Position numbers and translations under genes: made by a program. From positions 1-11,547 of the forward strand of contig CALGFL010000221.1 in the NCBI GenBank assembly GCA_937881145.1: 11,547 nt of DNA, in the 5' to 3' direction. Below are positions 4,849 to 11,547 of the stretch, one piece after another. Numbering within the stretch: position 1 is the stretch's first letter; the number at the start of each line of letters is the position of its first letter. Below the pieces are notes generated by a model that saw nothing but the letters and a program-made list of their open reading frames with translations, was not told where the DNA came from and did not search any database. The DNA comes from an uncultured Bordetella sp. GTDB lineage: Bacteria > Pseudomonadota > Gammaproteobacteria > Burkholderiales > Burkholderiaceae_B.

Positions 4849-5895
4849 GTGCCTTCCATCACATCCCAGGCCGTCGATGCCAGACTGACCAGCGCCGCCA
4901 TCTTCCTGGTGGTGACGCTCGATGCGGGAGCCGCCGCGCAGAACGCCGTGCGCGGTCTATGCGGCGATCTTTCGTCGCTCGTGCGCGGCGTCGGCTTTCG
5001 CGCATCGCACGGCCAGCTATCGTGCATCGTGGGGATCGGATCCGTCGCATGGGATCGCCTCTTCGGTTCGCCCAGGCCGAAGGAACTGCATCCCTTTCGC
5101 GAAATCCAGGGCGTCCATCACGCTCCTGGCACCCCGGGCGATCTGCTGTTTCATATCCGCGCGGCAAGCATGGACCTGTGCTTCGAACTCGCGACCGAGA
5201 TCTTGAGGCGCCTGGGCGATGCCGCGGCCGCGGCCGACACGGTGCAGGGCTTCAAGTATTTCGACAACCGCGACCTGCTGGGCTTTGTCGACGGCACCGA
5301 GAACCCCGTCGCCCAGGCGGCCGTCGACGCCACCCTGATCGGCGATGAAGATGCGGCCTTCGCCGGCGGCAGCTACGTCATCGTGCAGAAATACCTGCAC
5401 GACATGGGCAAATGGAACGCGATCCCGGTCGAGCAGCAAGAGAAGATAATCGGCCGCAAGAAGCTTTCGGACATCGAACTGGCCGACGCCGAAAAACCCA
5501 GCTACGCGCACAATGTGCTCACCAGCATCGAAGAAGGCGGCGAGTCGCTGGAAATCCTGCGCGACAACATGCCGTTCGGCGATCCCGCCAAGGGCGAGTT
5601 CGGCACCTACTTCATCGGCTATGCGCGGTCGCCCGCGCGCATCGAACGCATGCTGGAAAACATGTTCGTCGGCAACCCGCCCGGCAACTACGACCGGCTG
5701 CTGGACGTCAGCCGGGCCGTCACCGGGTCGCTGTTCTTCGTGCCAACCACGACATTTCTCGACGACGTGGCGCCGCAGGCCGTCTCCGGCACGGCATCCC
5801 CGTCGAGCGCCCATGACGCCGGGACCGGGCCGAGCCGCGCGCCGGACGGTTCATTGCATATCGGATCATTGAAGGAGCAAACCTCTCATGAATAA
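4849..5895 (+). CDS. DyP-type heme peroxidase with encapsulin-targeting tail (P/B type)
   Basis: A 348-aa dye-decolorizing peroxidase, which uses heme and H2O2 to oxidise bulky or small reductants. All key residues of the DypB group are visible: the GFVDGTEN block with distal Asp D148, proximal heme ligand H221 (YAHN), distal Arg R238 and N240 in ILRDNMPFG. The catalytic domain ends near residue 310. A flexible Ala/Ser/Pro linker follows, then a C-terminal DGSLHIGSLK (333-342) plus EQTSHE. DGSL-x-IGSLK is the known cargo-loading peptide that docks DyP inside family 1 encapsulins, as in Brevibacterium linens and Rhodococcus DypB. The adjacent gene encodes the shell, so cargo status is well supported. 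Start GTG (4849-4851) has GAGGA 6 nt upstream. The 3' end overlaps the encapsulin gene by 8 bp. There is no signal peptide, so the enzyme is cytosolic and encapsulated. Confidence 0.96.
   Translation: MPSITSQAVDARLTSAAIFLVVTLDAGAAAQNAVRGLCGDLSSLVRGVGFRASHGQLSCIVGIGSVAWDRLFGSPRPKELHPFREIQGVHHAPGTPGDLLFHIRAASMDLCFELATEILRRLGDAAAAADTVQGFKYFDNRDLLGFVDGTENPVAQAAVDATLIGDEDAAFAGGSYVIVQKYLHDMGKWNAIPVEQQEKIIGRKKLSDIELADAEKPSYAHNVLTSIEEGGESLEILRDNMPFGDPAKGEFGTYFIGYARSPARIERMLENMFVGNPPGNYDRLLDVSRAVTGSLFFVPTTTFLDDVAPQAVSGTASPSSAHDAGTGPSRAPDGSLHIGSLKEQTSHE
5845..5892 (+). other. Encapsulin cargo-loading peptide region at the DyP C-terminus
   Basis: Codons for residues 333-348 of the peroxidase, DGSLHIGSLK followed by EQTSHE. 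The motif is the established targeting signature of DyP cargo, with His in place of the usual Gly at the fifth position and a six-residue polar extension. The codons for K342 and E343 (AAG GAG) are also the Shine-Dalgarno of the encapsulin gene. Confidence 0.88.
5872..5877 (+). promoter_or_regulatory. Shine-Dalgarno of encapsulin, inside the DyP coding sequence
   Basis: AAGGAG, 10 nt before the encapsulin ATG at 5888. It lies in the peroxidase frame as codons for Lys-Glu of the targeting peptide, so the same bases specify cargo docking and shell translation. Confidence 0.8.
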
Positions 5896-6712
5896 CCTGC
5901 ACCGCGAACTCGCCCCCATCTCCGAAGCGGCATGGGACCAGATCGAAGACGAAGCCACCCGCACCCTCAGGCGTTATCTGGCGGCGCGCCGCGTGGTGGA
6001 TGTACCCGAACCCAAGGGCGTGCAATTCTCGGCGGTCGGAACCGGCCATATCGAGAAGATCGCGCCCCCTGGCGACGGCGTCCTTGCAGCGCGGCGCGTC
6101 GCGAACCCTTTGGTGGAGTTGCGTGTCCCGTTCACACTCTCGCGACAGGCGATCGACGACGTGGAGCGCGGCGCCGGGGATTCCGACTGGTCGCCCTTGA
6201 AGGAAGCCGCGCGCAAGATGGCCTATGCGGAAGACCGCGCGGTGTTCGACGGCTACGCCGCCGCCGGAATCGGCGGCATCCGCCCGGGCGCCAGCAACCC
6301 GCCCCTGGCGCTGCCGGCCAATGCAAGCGGTTATCCGGGCGCGATCGCGCTAGCGGTCAACCAATTGCGCCATGCGGGCGTCAACGGACCGTACAAGCTC
6401 GTGCTGGGAGCCGATGCCTACGCCGCCATCAGCGGCGGCAACGACGAAGGCTATCCCGTCCTGGAACACATCCAGCGCCTGGTCGACGAAGAAATCGTCT
6501 GGGCGCCCGCCATCACCGGCGGCCTGGTGCTGACGGCGCGCGGCGGCGACTTCGAGCTCGACATCGGACTGGACCTCGCCATCGGCTATCTGAGCCACTC
6601 CTCGACTGCAGTCGAGCTGTATTTGCAGGAAAGCTTCACCTTCCGATCGCTGACCGCCGAAGCCGCGGTCGCTCTTGCCGCCCCCCTTACCGAGTCGCGT
6701 CCGGCAGGCTGA
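5888..6712 (+). CDS. Family 1 encapsulin shell protein (linocin M18/CFP29-like)
   Basis: A 274-aa HK97-fold shell protein that self-assembles into a nanocompartment around cargo. The N-terminus MNNLHRELAPISEAAWDQIE, followed by TRTLRRYLAARRVVDVPEPKG, is the family hallmark; this helix normally lines the lumen and takes part in cargo-peptide binding. Other conserved blocks are YAEDRAVFDGY (about 113-123) with AAGIGGI, the LVLGADAYAAI and RLVDEEIVWAPAI region (about 165-210), and the C-terminal DIGLDLAIGYLSH...VELYLQESFTFR. The length is near the usual 265-275 residues, so a 60-subunit T=1 shell is expected (inference from family size). ATG 5888-5890 overlaps the DyP stop by 8 bp, giving translational coupling of cargo and shell. 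The gene ends 43 bp before the MscS gene. There are no signs of truncation or of a viral capsid context. Confidence 0.97.
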   Translation: MNNLHRELAPISEAAWDQIEDEATRTLRRYLAARRVVDVPEPKGVQFSAVGTGHIEKIAPPGDGVLAARRVANPLVELRVPFTLSRQAIDDVERGAGDSDWSPLKEAARKMAYAEDRAVFDGYAAAGIGGIRPGASNPPLALPANASGYPGAIALAVNQLRHAGVNGPYKLVLGADAYAAISGGNDEGYPVLEHIQRLVDEEIVWAPAITGGLVLTARGGDFELDIGLDLAIGYLSHSSTAVELYLQESFTFRSLTAEAAVALAAPLTESRPAG

Positions 6713-6755
6713 ACACCCATGGACCGGCGCCGGCTTGCCTCCACTTTTTGAATAC

Positions 6756-7946
6756 ATGCTCGAACCGCTAGACCACATCCGCATGCTGGCGGCCGAGACA
6801 TGGAATCTCGGCTTCATGGGCATTGCCGTCGGCCGGATCGCCATCGCGCTGCTTGTCCTGCTGGCTGCCGCGCTGGTGCGCCGCCTGTTCAGCAAGCTCG
6901 TCCGGCGGTATGTCCACATCCGACTCGGCCATGCCGGCACTGCTCGGAGCAATGCGGTGATCGAAGCGCTGGATGCGCCCGTGCGCTCCGTTCCCATCGT
7001 CATCGCCGTGTTCTTCATTTCCAGGTTCTTCGCCACCGGCGCGCAAGGCAAGGCGCTCTTTGCCGACGTGAACCGCTCGCTCGTCGCCTTCGTCGTCTTC
7101 TGGGCCTTGTTCAGCAGTATCGCCCCCCTGTTCAATGCCCTTGACGAACGATCCGCGCGCTTTAGCCGCGCCATGATCGGCTGGACGGTGCGGGCAAGCA
7201 GGATACTCGTCGTCCTTGTCGGCGGCGCCGCCATTCTGGAAATCTGGGGCATCCGGGTGGGCCCCATCCTGGCGGGGCTGGGCCTGTTCGGCGCGGCGGT
7301 CGCTCTCGGCGCGCAGGACCTGTTCAAGAATCTGATCGCGGGGGTCTTCATCATCGCCGAGCGTCGCTTCCAGAACGGCGACTGGATCAAGGCCGAGGGC
7401 GTCGTGGAAGGCACCGTGGAAACGATAGGCTTGCGCACGACCAAGGTGCGCCGCTTCGACCTGGCGCCGGTCTATGTTCCCAACTCCAAGCTGGCGGACA
7501 ATGCGGTCGTCAATTATGCGCAGATGACCCACTACCGGATTTCCTGGATTATCGGCCTTGAGTACGACACGACCGTGGATCAGCTGCGGCGCGTTCGCGA
7601 CGGCATCGAGGCCTATATCCGCGACAGCCCCGACTTCGTGCATCCGCCCGACGCCCCGATGTTCGTGCGTGTCGACAAATTCAACGAATCTTCGATCGAC
7701 TTGATGGTCTATTGCTTCGCGAACACCACAAGCTGGGGAGAATGGCTCAAGATCAAGGAAGCCATGATCTACGCTTTCAAGAACATCGTCGAAGGCGCCG
7801 GTTGCGGTTTCGCCTTCCCCAGCCGCTCCCTTTACGTAGAGACCTTGCCGGCCGGCATGGACGTTCTCAGCCCGCATCCGCCCGCAACCGACGTCGACAG
7901 CCCAGCCGCCCATCCCATGCAAACAGCCCAAGGAACCCCATCATGA
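6756..7946 (+). CDS. MscS-family mechanosensitive ion channel
   Basis: A 396-aa inner-membrane channel that opens under membrane tension and releases ions and solutes during hypo-osmotic shock. Hydrophobic segments: about 18-40 (IAVGRIAIALLVLLAAALV), 72-90 (PIVIAVFFISRFF), 107-128 (LVAFVVFWALFSSIAPLF), 148-165 (RILVVLVGGAAIL), and the Gly/Ala-rich pore helix at about 168-200 (GPILAGLGLFGAAVALGAQ). The beta domain signature follows: ERRFQNGDWIKAEGVVEGTVETIGLRTT, then VYVPNSKLADNAVVNY. The C-terminal alpha/beta domain ends in a Pro/Ala-rich tail. ATG 6756 has no clear Shine-Dalgarno; a 10-codon frame from ATG 6719 stops 4 nt before it and may feed reinitiation. The stop overlaps the next gene as ATGA. 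Location between encapsulin and YdeP-like genes suggests joint stress expression. Confidence 0.93.
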   Translation: MLEPLDHIRMLAAETWNLGFMGIAVGRIAIALLVLLAAALVRRLFSKLVRRYVHIRLGHAGTARSNAVIEALDAPVRSVPIVIAVFFISRFFATGAQGKALFADVNRSLVAFVVFWALFSSIAPLFNALDERSARFSRAMIGWTVRASRILVVLVGGAAILEIWGIRVGPILAGLGLFGAAVALGAQDLFKNLIAGVFIIAERRFQNGDWIKAEGVVEGTVETIGLRTTKVRRFDLAPVYVPNSKLADNAVVNYAQMTHYRISWIIGLEYDTTVDQLRRVRDGIEAYIRDSPDFVHPPDAPMFVRVDKFNESSIDLMVYCFANTTSWGEWLKIKEAMIYAFKNIVEGAGCGFAFPSRSLYVETLPAGMDVLSPHPPATDVDSPAAHPMQTAQGTPS

Positions 7947-10243
7947 CCCAACGACGCGAAGTGCCCGGCATCCGCCCTTATGACGGCCCGGCGGGCGGCT
8001 GGGGAGCCTTGAAGGCCACCGCCCAGGCCGTGCGGCAGCAGATGGAGCTCACCGAAGCGCCCGTCGTGCTCCTGCGCACCAATCAGCCCGCGGGCTTCGA
8101 CTGTCCGGGCTGCGCCTGGCCCGACAAGGAGCACAGCTCGACCTTCCAGTTCTGCGAGAACGGCGCCAAGGCCGTCACATGGGAAGCAACGAGCAAGCGC
8201 GTGACGCCCGAATTCTTAGCGCAGCACACGGTGTCCTCGCTGCTGGAGCTGTCGGATTACGAGCTGGAGGATTTCGGCCGCCTGACCCATCCGATGGTCT
8301 ACGACGCGGCCACCGACAAATTCGTCCCCATCGAATGGGAGGCGGCCTTCGCGCGCATCGGCGCGGCGCTGGGCGCCTTCGCATCGCCGGACGAGGTCGA
8401 GTTCTATACCTCCGGACGCGCTTCCAACGAAGCGGCTTATCTGTTCCAGCTTTTCGCGCGCGAATTCGGGACCAACAACTTTCCCGACTGCTCCAATATG
8501 TGCCACGAAGCGACCAGCGTCGGCCTGCCGCAATCGATCGGCATCGGCAAGGGCACGGTTTCGCTGGAAGACTTCGATCAAACCGATTTCGTTCTTTCGA
8601 TCGGCCACAACCCGGGCACCAATCACCCACGCATGATGGGCACGCTGCATGAAATCGCGCGCCGCAAGGTTCCGATCGTCGTGCTCAACCCCATGCGAGA
8701 GCGGGCGCTCGAACGCTTTGCCGATCCCCAGAACGTCGTGGAGATGGCGACCTACAGCTCGACCAACATCGCCTCGACTTACTACCAGGTCCGAGCCGGC
8801 GGCGACGCGGCCGCGCTCAAGGGCATCATGAAAGCGCTGATGGAGCTCGAGGCCGAACGCGGCAATGTCCTGGATCGGGACTTCATCGCCGAGCACACGC
8901 AGGGCTTCGAGGCACTGGCCGCCGATCTGGACTCGACCGGCTGGGCCGACATCGAGAAAGAAAGCGGCCTGGCGCGCGTCGATCTGGAACACGTGGCCCA
9001 GGTCTATGCCAAGTCCAAGGCAGCCATCGTCACCTACGGCATGGGCATCACCCAGCACAACACCGGCACCGCCAACGTGAGGCTGATCGTCGACCTGCTG
9101 CTCATGCGGGGCAACTTCGGCAGGCCCGGCGCCGGCATCTGCCCGCTGCGGGGCCACTCCAACGTGCAGGGCAACCGCACGGTCGGCATTACCGAGAAGC
9201 CCTCCGAAGATTTCCTGAAGCGCCTGGAGCAAGTCTTCGGCTTCACGCCGCCTCAAGGCCACGGCCATGACGCGGTCAACGCCATGCAGGCCATGGTCGA
9301 AGGAAAATCCAAGGCCTTGATCTGCCTGGGCGGCAACTTCGCCGTGGCCCTGCCCGACCCCGCGCTGTGCTTCGCGGCAATGAAAAACCTGCATCTGAGC
9401 GTGCACCTGGGCACCAAGCTGAACCGCTCGCACCTGCTGGTCGGCCGCGAGACCTTCCTGCTGCCGGTACTGGGGCGCACCGAGATCGACGTCCAGGCGA
9501 ACGGGCCGCAATCGATCACGGTGGAAGATTCGATGTCCATGGTCCATGCTTCGGCCGGCCGGCTCAAACCGGCCTCGGCACACCTGCGCTCGGAAGTCGC
9601 CATCGTGGCCGGCATGGCCCGCGCGACGCTGGTCGACAGCACGACGGACTGGCCGGGGCTGGTGGACGACTACGACCGCATCCGCGACCTCATCGAACTC
9701 ACGATTCCGGGCTTCGACGACTACAACCAGCGTATCCGCGTGCCCGGGGGCTTTCGCATGCCGCTCCCTGCAACCGAGCGCAAATGGAACACGCCGTCGG
9801 GCAAGGCCATGTTCTCGGTGTTTCCGGGCGTGCGCGAGCGCTATGAGCCCTGGCCCGACGACGTGCTGCGGCTGGTGACCATCCGCAGCCACGACCAATT
9901 CAACACCTCCATCTATGGCCTGGACGACCGCTACCGGGGCGTGTTCGGCCGCCGAGACGTCCTGTTCATGCATCCGCAAGACCTGGCCGCGCATGGGCTG
10001 GAGCACGGCGACCTGGTCGACATCGAAACGGTCTCTTCGACGCGCAATCTGCGGCTGGATAACATCACCGCGATCGAATACCAGATTGCCCGCGGCTCGG
10101 TGGCGGCCTACTACCCCGAGGCCAATGTGCTGGTGCCGCTGGACTACATCGACAAGGCATGCGGCACGCCGTCCTACAAGTCGATCCCGGTGCGCATCCA
10201 CAAGGCAGCCCGGCAAGGCGCCGGCGCCGCGCCGCGCCGATAG
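7943..10243 (+). CDS. FdhF/YdeP-family molybdopterin oxidoreductase
   Basis: A 766-aa cytosolic molybdenum enzyme of the Fdhalpha-like (YdeP) group, related to formate dehydrogenase H. Conserved blocks include CPGCAWPDKEHSS (C54, C57), FCENGAKAVTWE (C71), YTSGRASNEAAYLFQ, CSNMCHEATSVGL (C183, C187, H188), SIGHNPGTNHPRMMG (near 215) and GAGICPLRGHSNVQGNR (near 395) for molybdopterin binding; a C-terminal cofactor-binding domain starts about residue 630. No Tat signal is present. The N-terminal cysteines are C-x2-C-x13-C rather than the four-cysteine Fe-S motif of FdhF, so the usual 4Fe-4S site looks altered. The E. coli relative YdeP contributes to acid resistance under EvgA; its reaction is unknown. 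Start ATG 7943 overlaps the MscS stop (ATGA), with AAGGAA 7 nt upstream. The substrate cannot be told from sequence. Confidence 0.93.
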   Translation: MTQRREVPGIRPYDGPAGGWGALKATAQAVRQQMELTEAPVVLLRTNQPAGFDCPGCAWPDKEHSSTFQFCENGAKAVTWEATSKRVTPEFLAQHTVSSLLELSDYELEDFGRLTHPMVYDAATDKFVPIEWEAAFARIGAALGAFASPDEVEFYTSGRASNEAAYLFQLFAREFGTNNFPDCSNMCHEATSVGLPQSIGIGKGTVSLEDFDQTDFVLSIGHNPGTNHPRMMGTLHEIARRKVPIVVLNPMRERALERFADPQNVVEMATYSSTNIASTYYQVRAGGDAAALKGIMKALMELEAERGNVLDRDFIAEHTQGFEALAADLDSTGWADIEKESGLARVDLEHVAQVYAKSKAAIVTYGMGITQHNTGTANVRLIVDLLLMRGNFGRPGAGICPLRGHSNVQGNRTVGITEKPSEDFLKRLEQVFGFTPPQGHGHDAVNAMQAMVEGKSKALICLGGNFAVALPDPALCFAAMKNLHLSVHLGTKLNRSHLLVGRETFLLPVLGRTEIDVQANGPQSITVEDSMSMVHASAGRLKPASAHLRSEVAIVAGMARATLVDSTTDWPGLVDDYDRIRDLIELTIPGFDDYNQRIRVPGGFRMPLPATERKWNTPSGKAMFSVFPGVRERYEPWPDDVLRLVTIRSHDQFNTSIYGLDDRYRGVFGRRDVLFMHPQDLAAHGLEHGDLVDIETVSSTRNLRLDNITAIEYQIARGSVAAYYPEANVLVPLDYIDKACGTPSYKSIPVRIHKAARQGAGAAPRR

Positions 10244-10275
10244 TCCAACCGTCTCGTCCCATCCACGCACCCGCC

Positions 10276-11193
10276 ATGATCGTTCGTCCTCATCCCGGCA
10301 TCCTGGGCCTGTTCTACATCATGCGCGGTTCGATCTTGCCGCTGATCGCAGGCCGGCTGATCCTTATCCTGCTGCTGTCCTGCGCGGTGGCCTGGCTGCA
10401 CCAGCACGGCTGGTTCGCGGGCACCCATTTGAACGCGGTGCCGTTCTCGCTGTTCGGCCTGGCGCTCTCGGTGTTCCTGGGCTTTCGCAACAACATCTGC
10501 TATGACCGCTGGTGGGAGGCGCGCAAGCAATGGGGCGAGCTGCTCTATCTGCTGCGCAACCTGGCGCGCGAATCGCAGGTGATGCTGGCGGCGGCCGAAC
10601 CGGCCCTGCAGGCAAGGTTGGTACGCCGCTCCATCGGCTTCGCGCACGCGCTGCTGGCCCGGCTGCGCGGCGAAGACGAAGCCGCGGCAGCCCGCCCCTG
10701 GGTCGACGCGGACGAAGGCCATGCGCTGGGCCAGCGGGCCGATGCGTCGGATACGCTGCTGCTCGCCCTCAACATGGACCTGGCCGACGCCCTGCGGCGC
10801 GGCGTCCTGAGCGACATCGTCTATCAAGGCCTGCTGCAGCGCGTGGCGGATTGCGCGGCCGTGCAGGCCGCGTGCGAACGCATCCACAACACGCCCGCGC
10901 CCTTCGCCTATTCCCTGCTGCTGCACCGCACGGCCTGGCTGTTCTGCCTGCTGCTGCCCTTCGGGCTGGTGGACGTGCTGGGTCCCTTCACGCCCTTGGT
11001 CGTGATCATCGTGGCCTACACCTTCTTCGGCCTGGACGCGCTGGGCGATGAATTGCAGGAGCCCTTCGGCCTGTCCGACAACAGCCTGCCCCTGCGAGCC
11101 ATCGTGCGCACCATCGAGATCGACCTGCTCGACGGACTGGGCGTGCAGCCCCTGCCGCCGTCGTTGAAAACCAGCGATTACGTGCTGCGCTGA
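10276..11193 (+). CDS. Bestrophin-like (YneE/UPF0187) membrane channel protein
   Basis: A 305-aa integral membrane protein of the bacterial bestrophin family; relatives form pentameric ion channels, with Klebsiella BEST a cation channel. Visible: an N-terminal MIVRPHPG...MRGSILPLI, a transmembrane segment at about 20-41, a second at 54-70 ending in FRNN, then YDRWWEARKQWGELL (76-90), the family's best conserved block. A soluble helical region runs to about 205. Two further hydrophobic segments follow (LLLHRTAWLFCLLLPFGL and TPLVVIIVAYTFFGL), then DELQEPFG (258-265), equivalent to the usual E-L-E-x-P-F-G, and SLPL. ATG 10276 is 32 bp after the YdeP-like stop and has no visible Shine-Dalgarno, but homologues start at the same point. 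The 3' end overlaps the convergent methyltransferase gene by 16 bp. It is probably the last gene of the encapsulin operon. Confidence 0.9.
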   Translation: MIVRPHPGILGLFYIMRGSILPLIAGRLILILLLSCAVAWLHQHGWFAGTHLNAVPFSLFGLALSVFLGFRNNICYDRWWEARKQWGELLYLLRNLARESQVMLAAAEPALQARLVRRSIGFAHALLARLRGEDEAAAARPWVDADEGHALGQRADASDTLLLALNMDLADALRRGVLSDIVYQGLLQRVADCAAVQAACERIHNTPAPFAYSLLLHRTAWLFCLLLPFGLVDVLGPFTPLVVIIVAYTFFGLDALGDELQEPFGLSDNSLPLRAIVRTIEIDLLDGLGVQPLPPSLKTSDYVLR

Positions 11194-11547
11194 GCTTGCA
11201 GCTGCATCGTCACGACCCGGGCCGGCGGCAGGTTCGCCCAGACGATTCGGCTCGACAACATGGAAAAATCGCTGCCGGCATGCAGCACGCCCCGGTTGGG
11301 CCGGATGTCGTATGAAAACTGGACGACGACGCCTCCCGGCCGCAAGACATACCGCCATTGACCGACGATCGCCTCGGCCTCCCGGCGCGGCAGCGAGAGC
11401 AAGGGCAGGCAGGACACGATGGCGTCCACGCGCAGATCCAGCGGCAAACTGTGCGCCAGGCGAGCGGCGTCGGCATGCATCACCGGCACGTTCGAAAAGC
11501 GCGGGCGCAGGTGTCGGACAAAGGCCGCAGAGCGTTGGACCAGGATC
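11178..11547 (-). CDS. Class I SAM-dependent methyltransferase, C-terminal part (possibly phospholipid N-methyltransferase)
   Basis: A minus-strand frame opens beyond base 11547 and ends at TAA (11178-11180), giving at least 122 residues. Visible features are typical of the second half of a Rossmann methyltransferase: FVRHLRPRF then VPVMHADAARL (acidic loop and motif II/III region), VDAIVSCLPLLSLP (motif IV), WRYVLRPGGVVVQFSY (strand and helix before motif V), and a short beta end. The VDA-x-VSCLPLLS-x-P pattern resembles PmtA-like phosphatidylethanolamine N-methyltransferases, but the SAM-binding Gly loop is outside the window, so the substrate is open. Its 3' end overlaps the bestrophin gene by 16 bp in a convergent arrangement, so no separate terminator fits between them. 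Confidence 0.82.
   Translation of the reverse strand, partial: ILVQRSAAFVRHLRPRFSNVPVMHADAARLAHSLPLDLRVDAIVSCLPLLSLPRREAEAIVGQWRYVLRPGGVVVQFSYDIRPNRGVLHAGSDFSMLSSRIVWANLPPARVVTMQLQAQRST

Noticed and set aside
5888..6712. Encapsulin gene as a prophage capsid remnant
   Set aside because: The sequence has the family 1 encapsulin hallmarks and a matching cargo gene; there are no portal, terminase, tail or integrase genes nearby.
8216..10270. A 684-codon open frame on the minus strand opposite the YdeP-like gene
   Set aside because: It is a mirror of a GC-rich, well-recognised gene; its translation has biased composition and no recognisable domain. The plus-strand gene explains the bases fully.
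1..11547. CRISPR arrays, tRNA/rRNA genes, insertion sequences, toxin-antitoxin or integron features
   Set aside because: No repeated spacer pattern, cloverleaf, transposase-like protein or terminal repeats were seen on either strand.

Overview
This is a GC-rich chromosomal window with dense coding on both strands. Its gene families (an FNR-like Crp regulator of the conserved Burkholderiales type, a stand-alone DUF2090 aldolase beside zwf, LysR regulators, a YdeP-like molybdoenzyme) suggest a betaproteobacterium, most likely Burkholderiales and possibly Alcaligenaceae (Bordetella/Achromobacter-like). The taxonomic call is an inference from protein style, not from a marker gene. I see no rRNA, tRNA, insertion sequence, phage gene or CRISPR array.

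Left part (1-3180). The window opens inside the 3' end of a glucose-6-phosphate dehydrogenase gene (zwf, + strand). It faces a minus-strand set that reads, in transcription order: a 129-aa hypothetical protein (3180-2791), a Crp/Fnr regulator (2728-2009), a small exported protein with a probable carboxypeptidase-regulatory-like fold (1870-1436), and a DUF2090 sugar-phosphate aldolase-like protein (1435-518). The last two genes abut exactly (stop TAG followed directly by ATG). The 138-bp gap after the Crp gene holds two strong hairpins.

Middle (3181-3830). A 339-bp intergenic region separates the minus-strand set from a 44-aa lysine/proline-rich microprotein (3520-3654, +) with a perfect Shine-Dalgarno. 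A short AT-rich gap then leads to a LysR-type regulator.

Right part (3831-11193) is the most interesting section. A LysR regulator is followed by five tightly packed co-directional genes: a DyP-type peroxidase with a C-terminal encapsulin-targeting peptide, a family 1 encapsulin shell protein, an MscS-type mechanosensitive channel, an FdhF/YdeP-type molybdopterin oxidoreductase, and a bestrophin-like channel. DyP and encapsulin overlap by 8 bp, MscS and YdeP by 4 bp, and the other gaps are 43 and 32 bp. The first two genes encode a nanocompartment: a protein shell loaded with a heme peroxidase. The next three suggest that the compartment is expressed with a membrane and redox stress module (osmotic/ion channels plus a molybdoenzyme whose E. 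coli relative is linked to acid resistance). A 7-bp-arm dyad overlapping the LysR stop codon, upstream of the peroxidase gene, is a candidate operator.

The window ends in a minus-strand SAM-dependent methyltransferase gene (partial, 5' end outside), whose 3' end overlaps the bestrophin gene by 16 bp.
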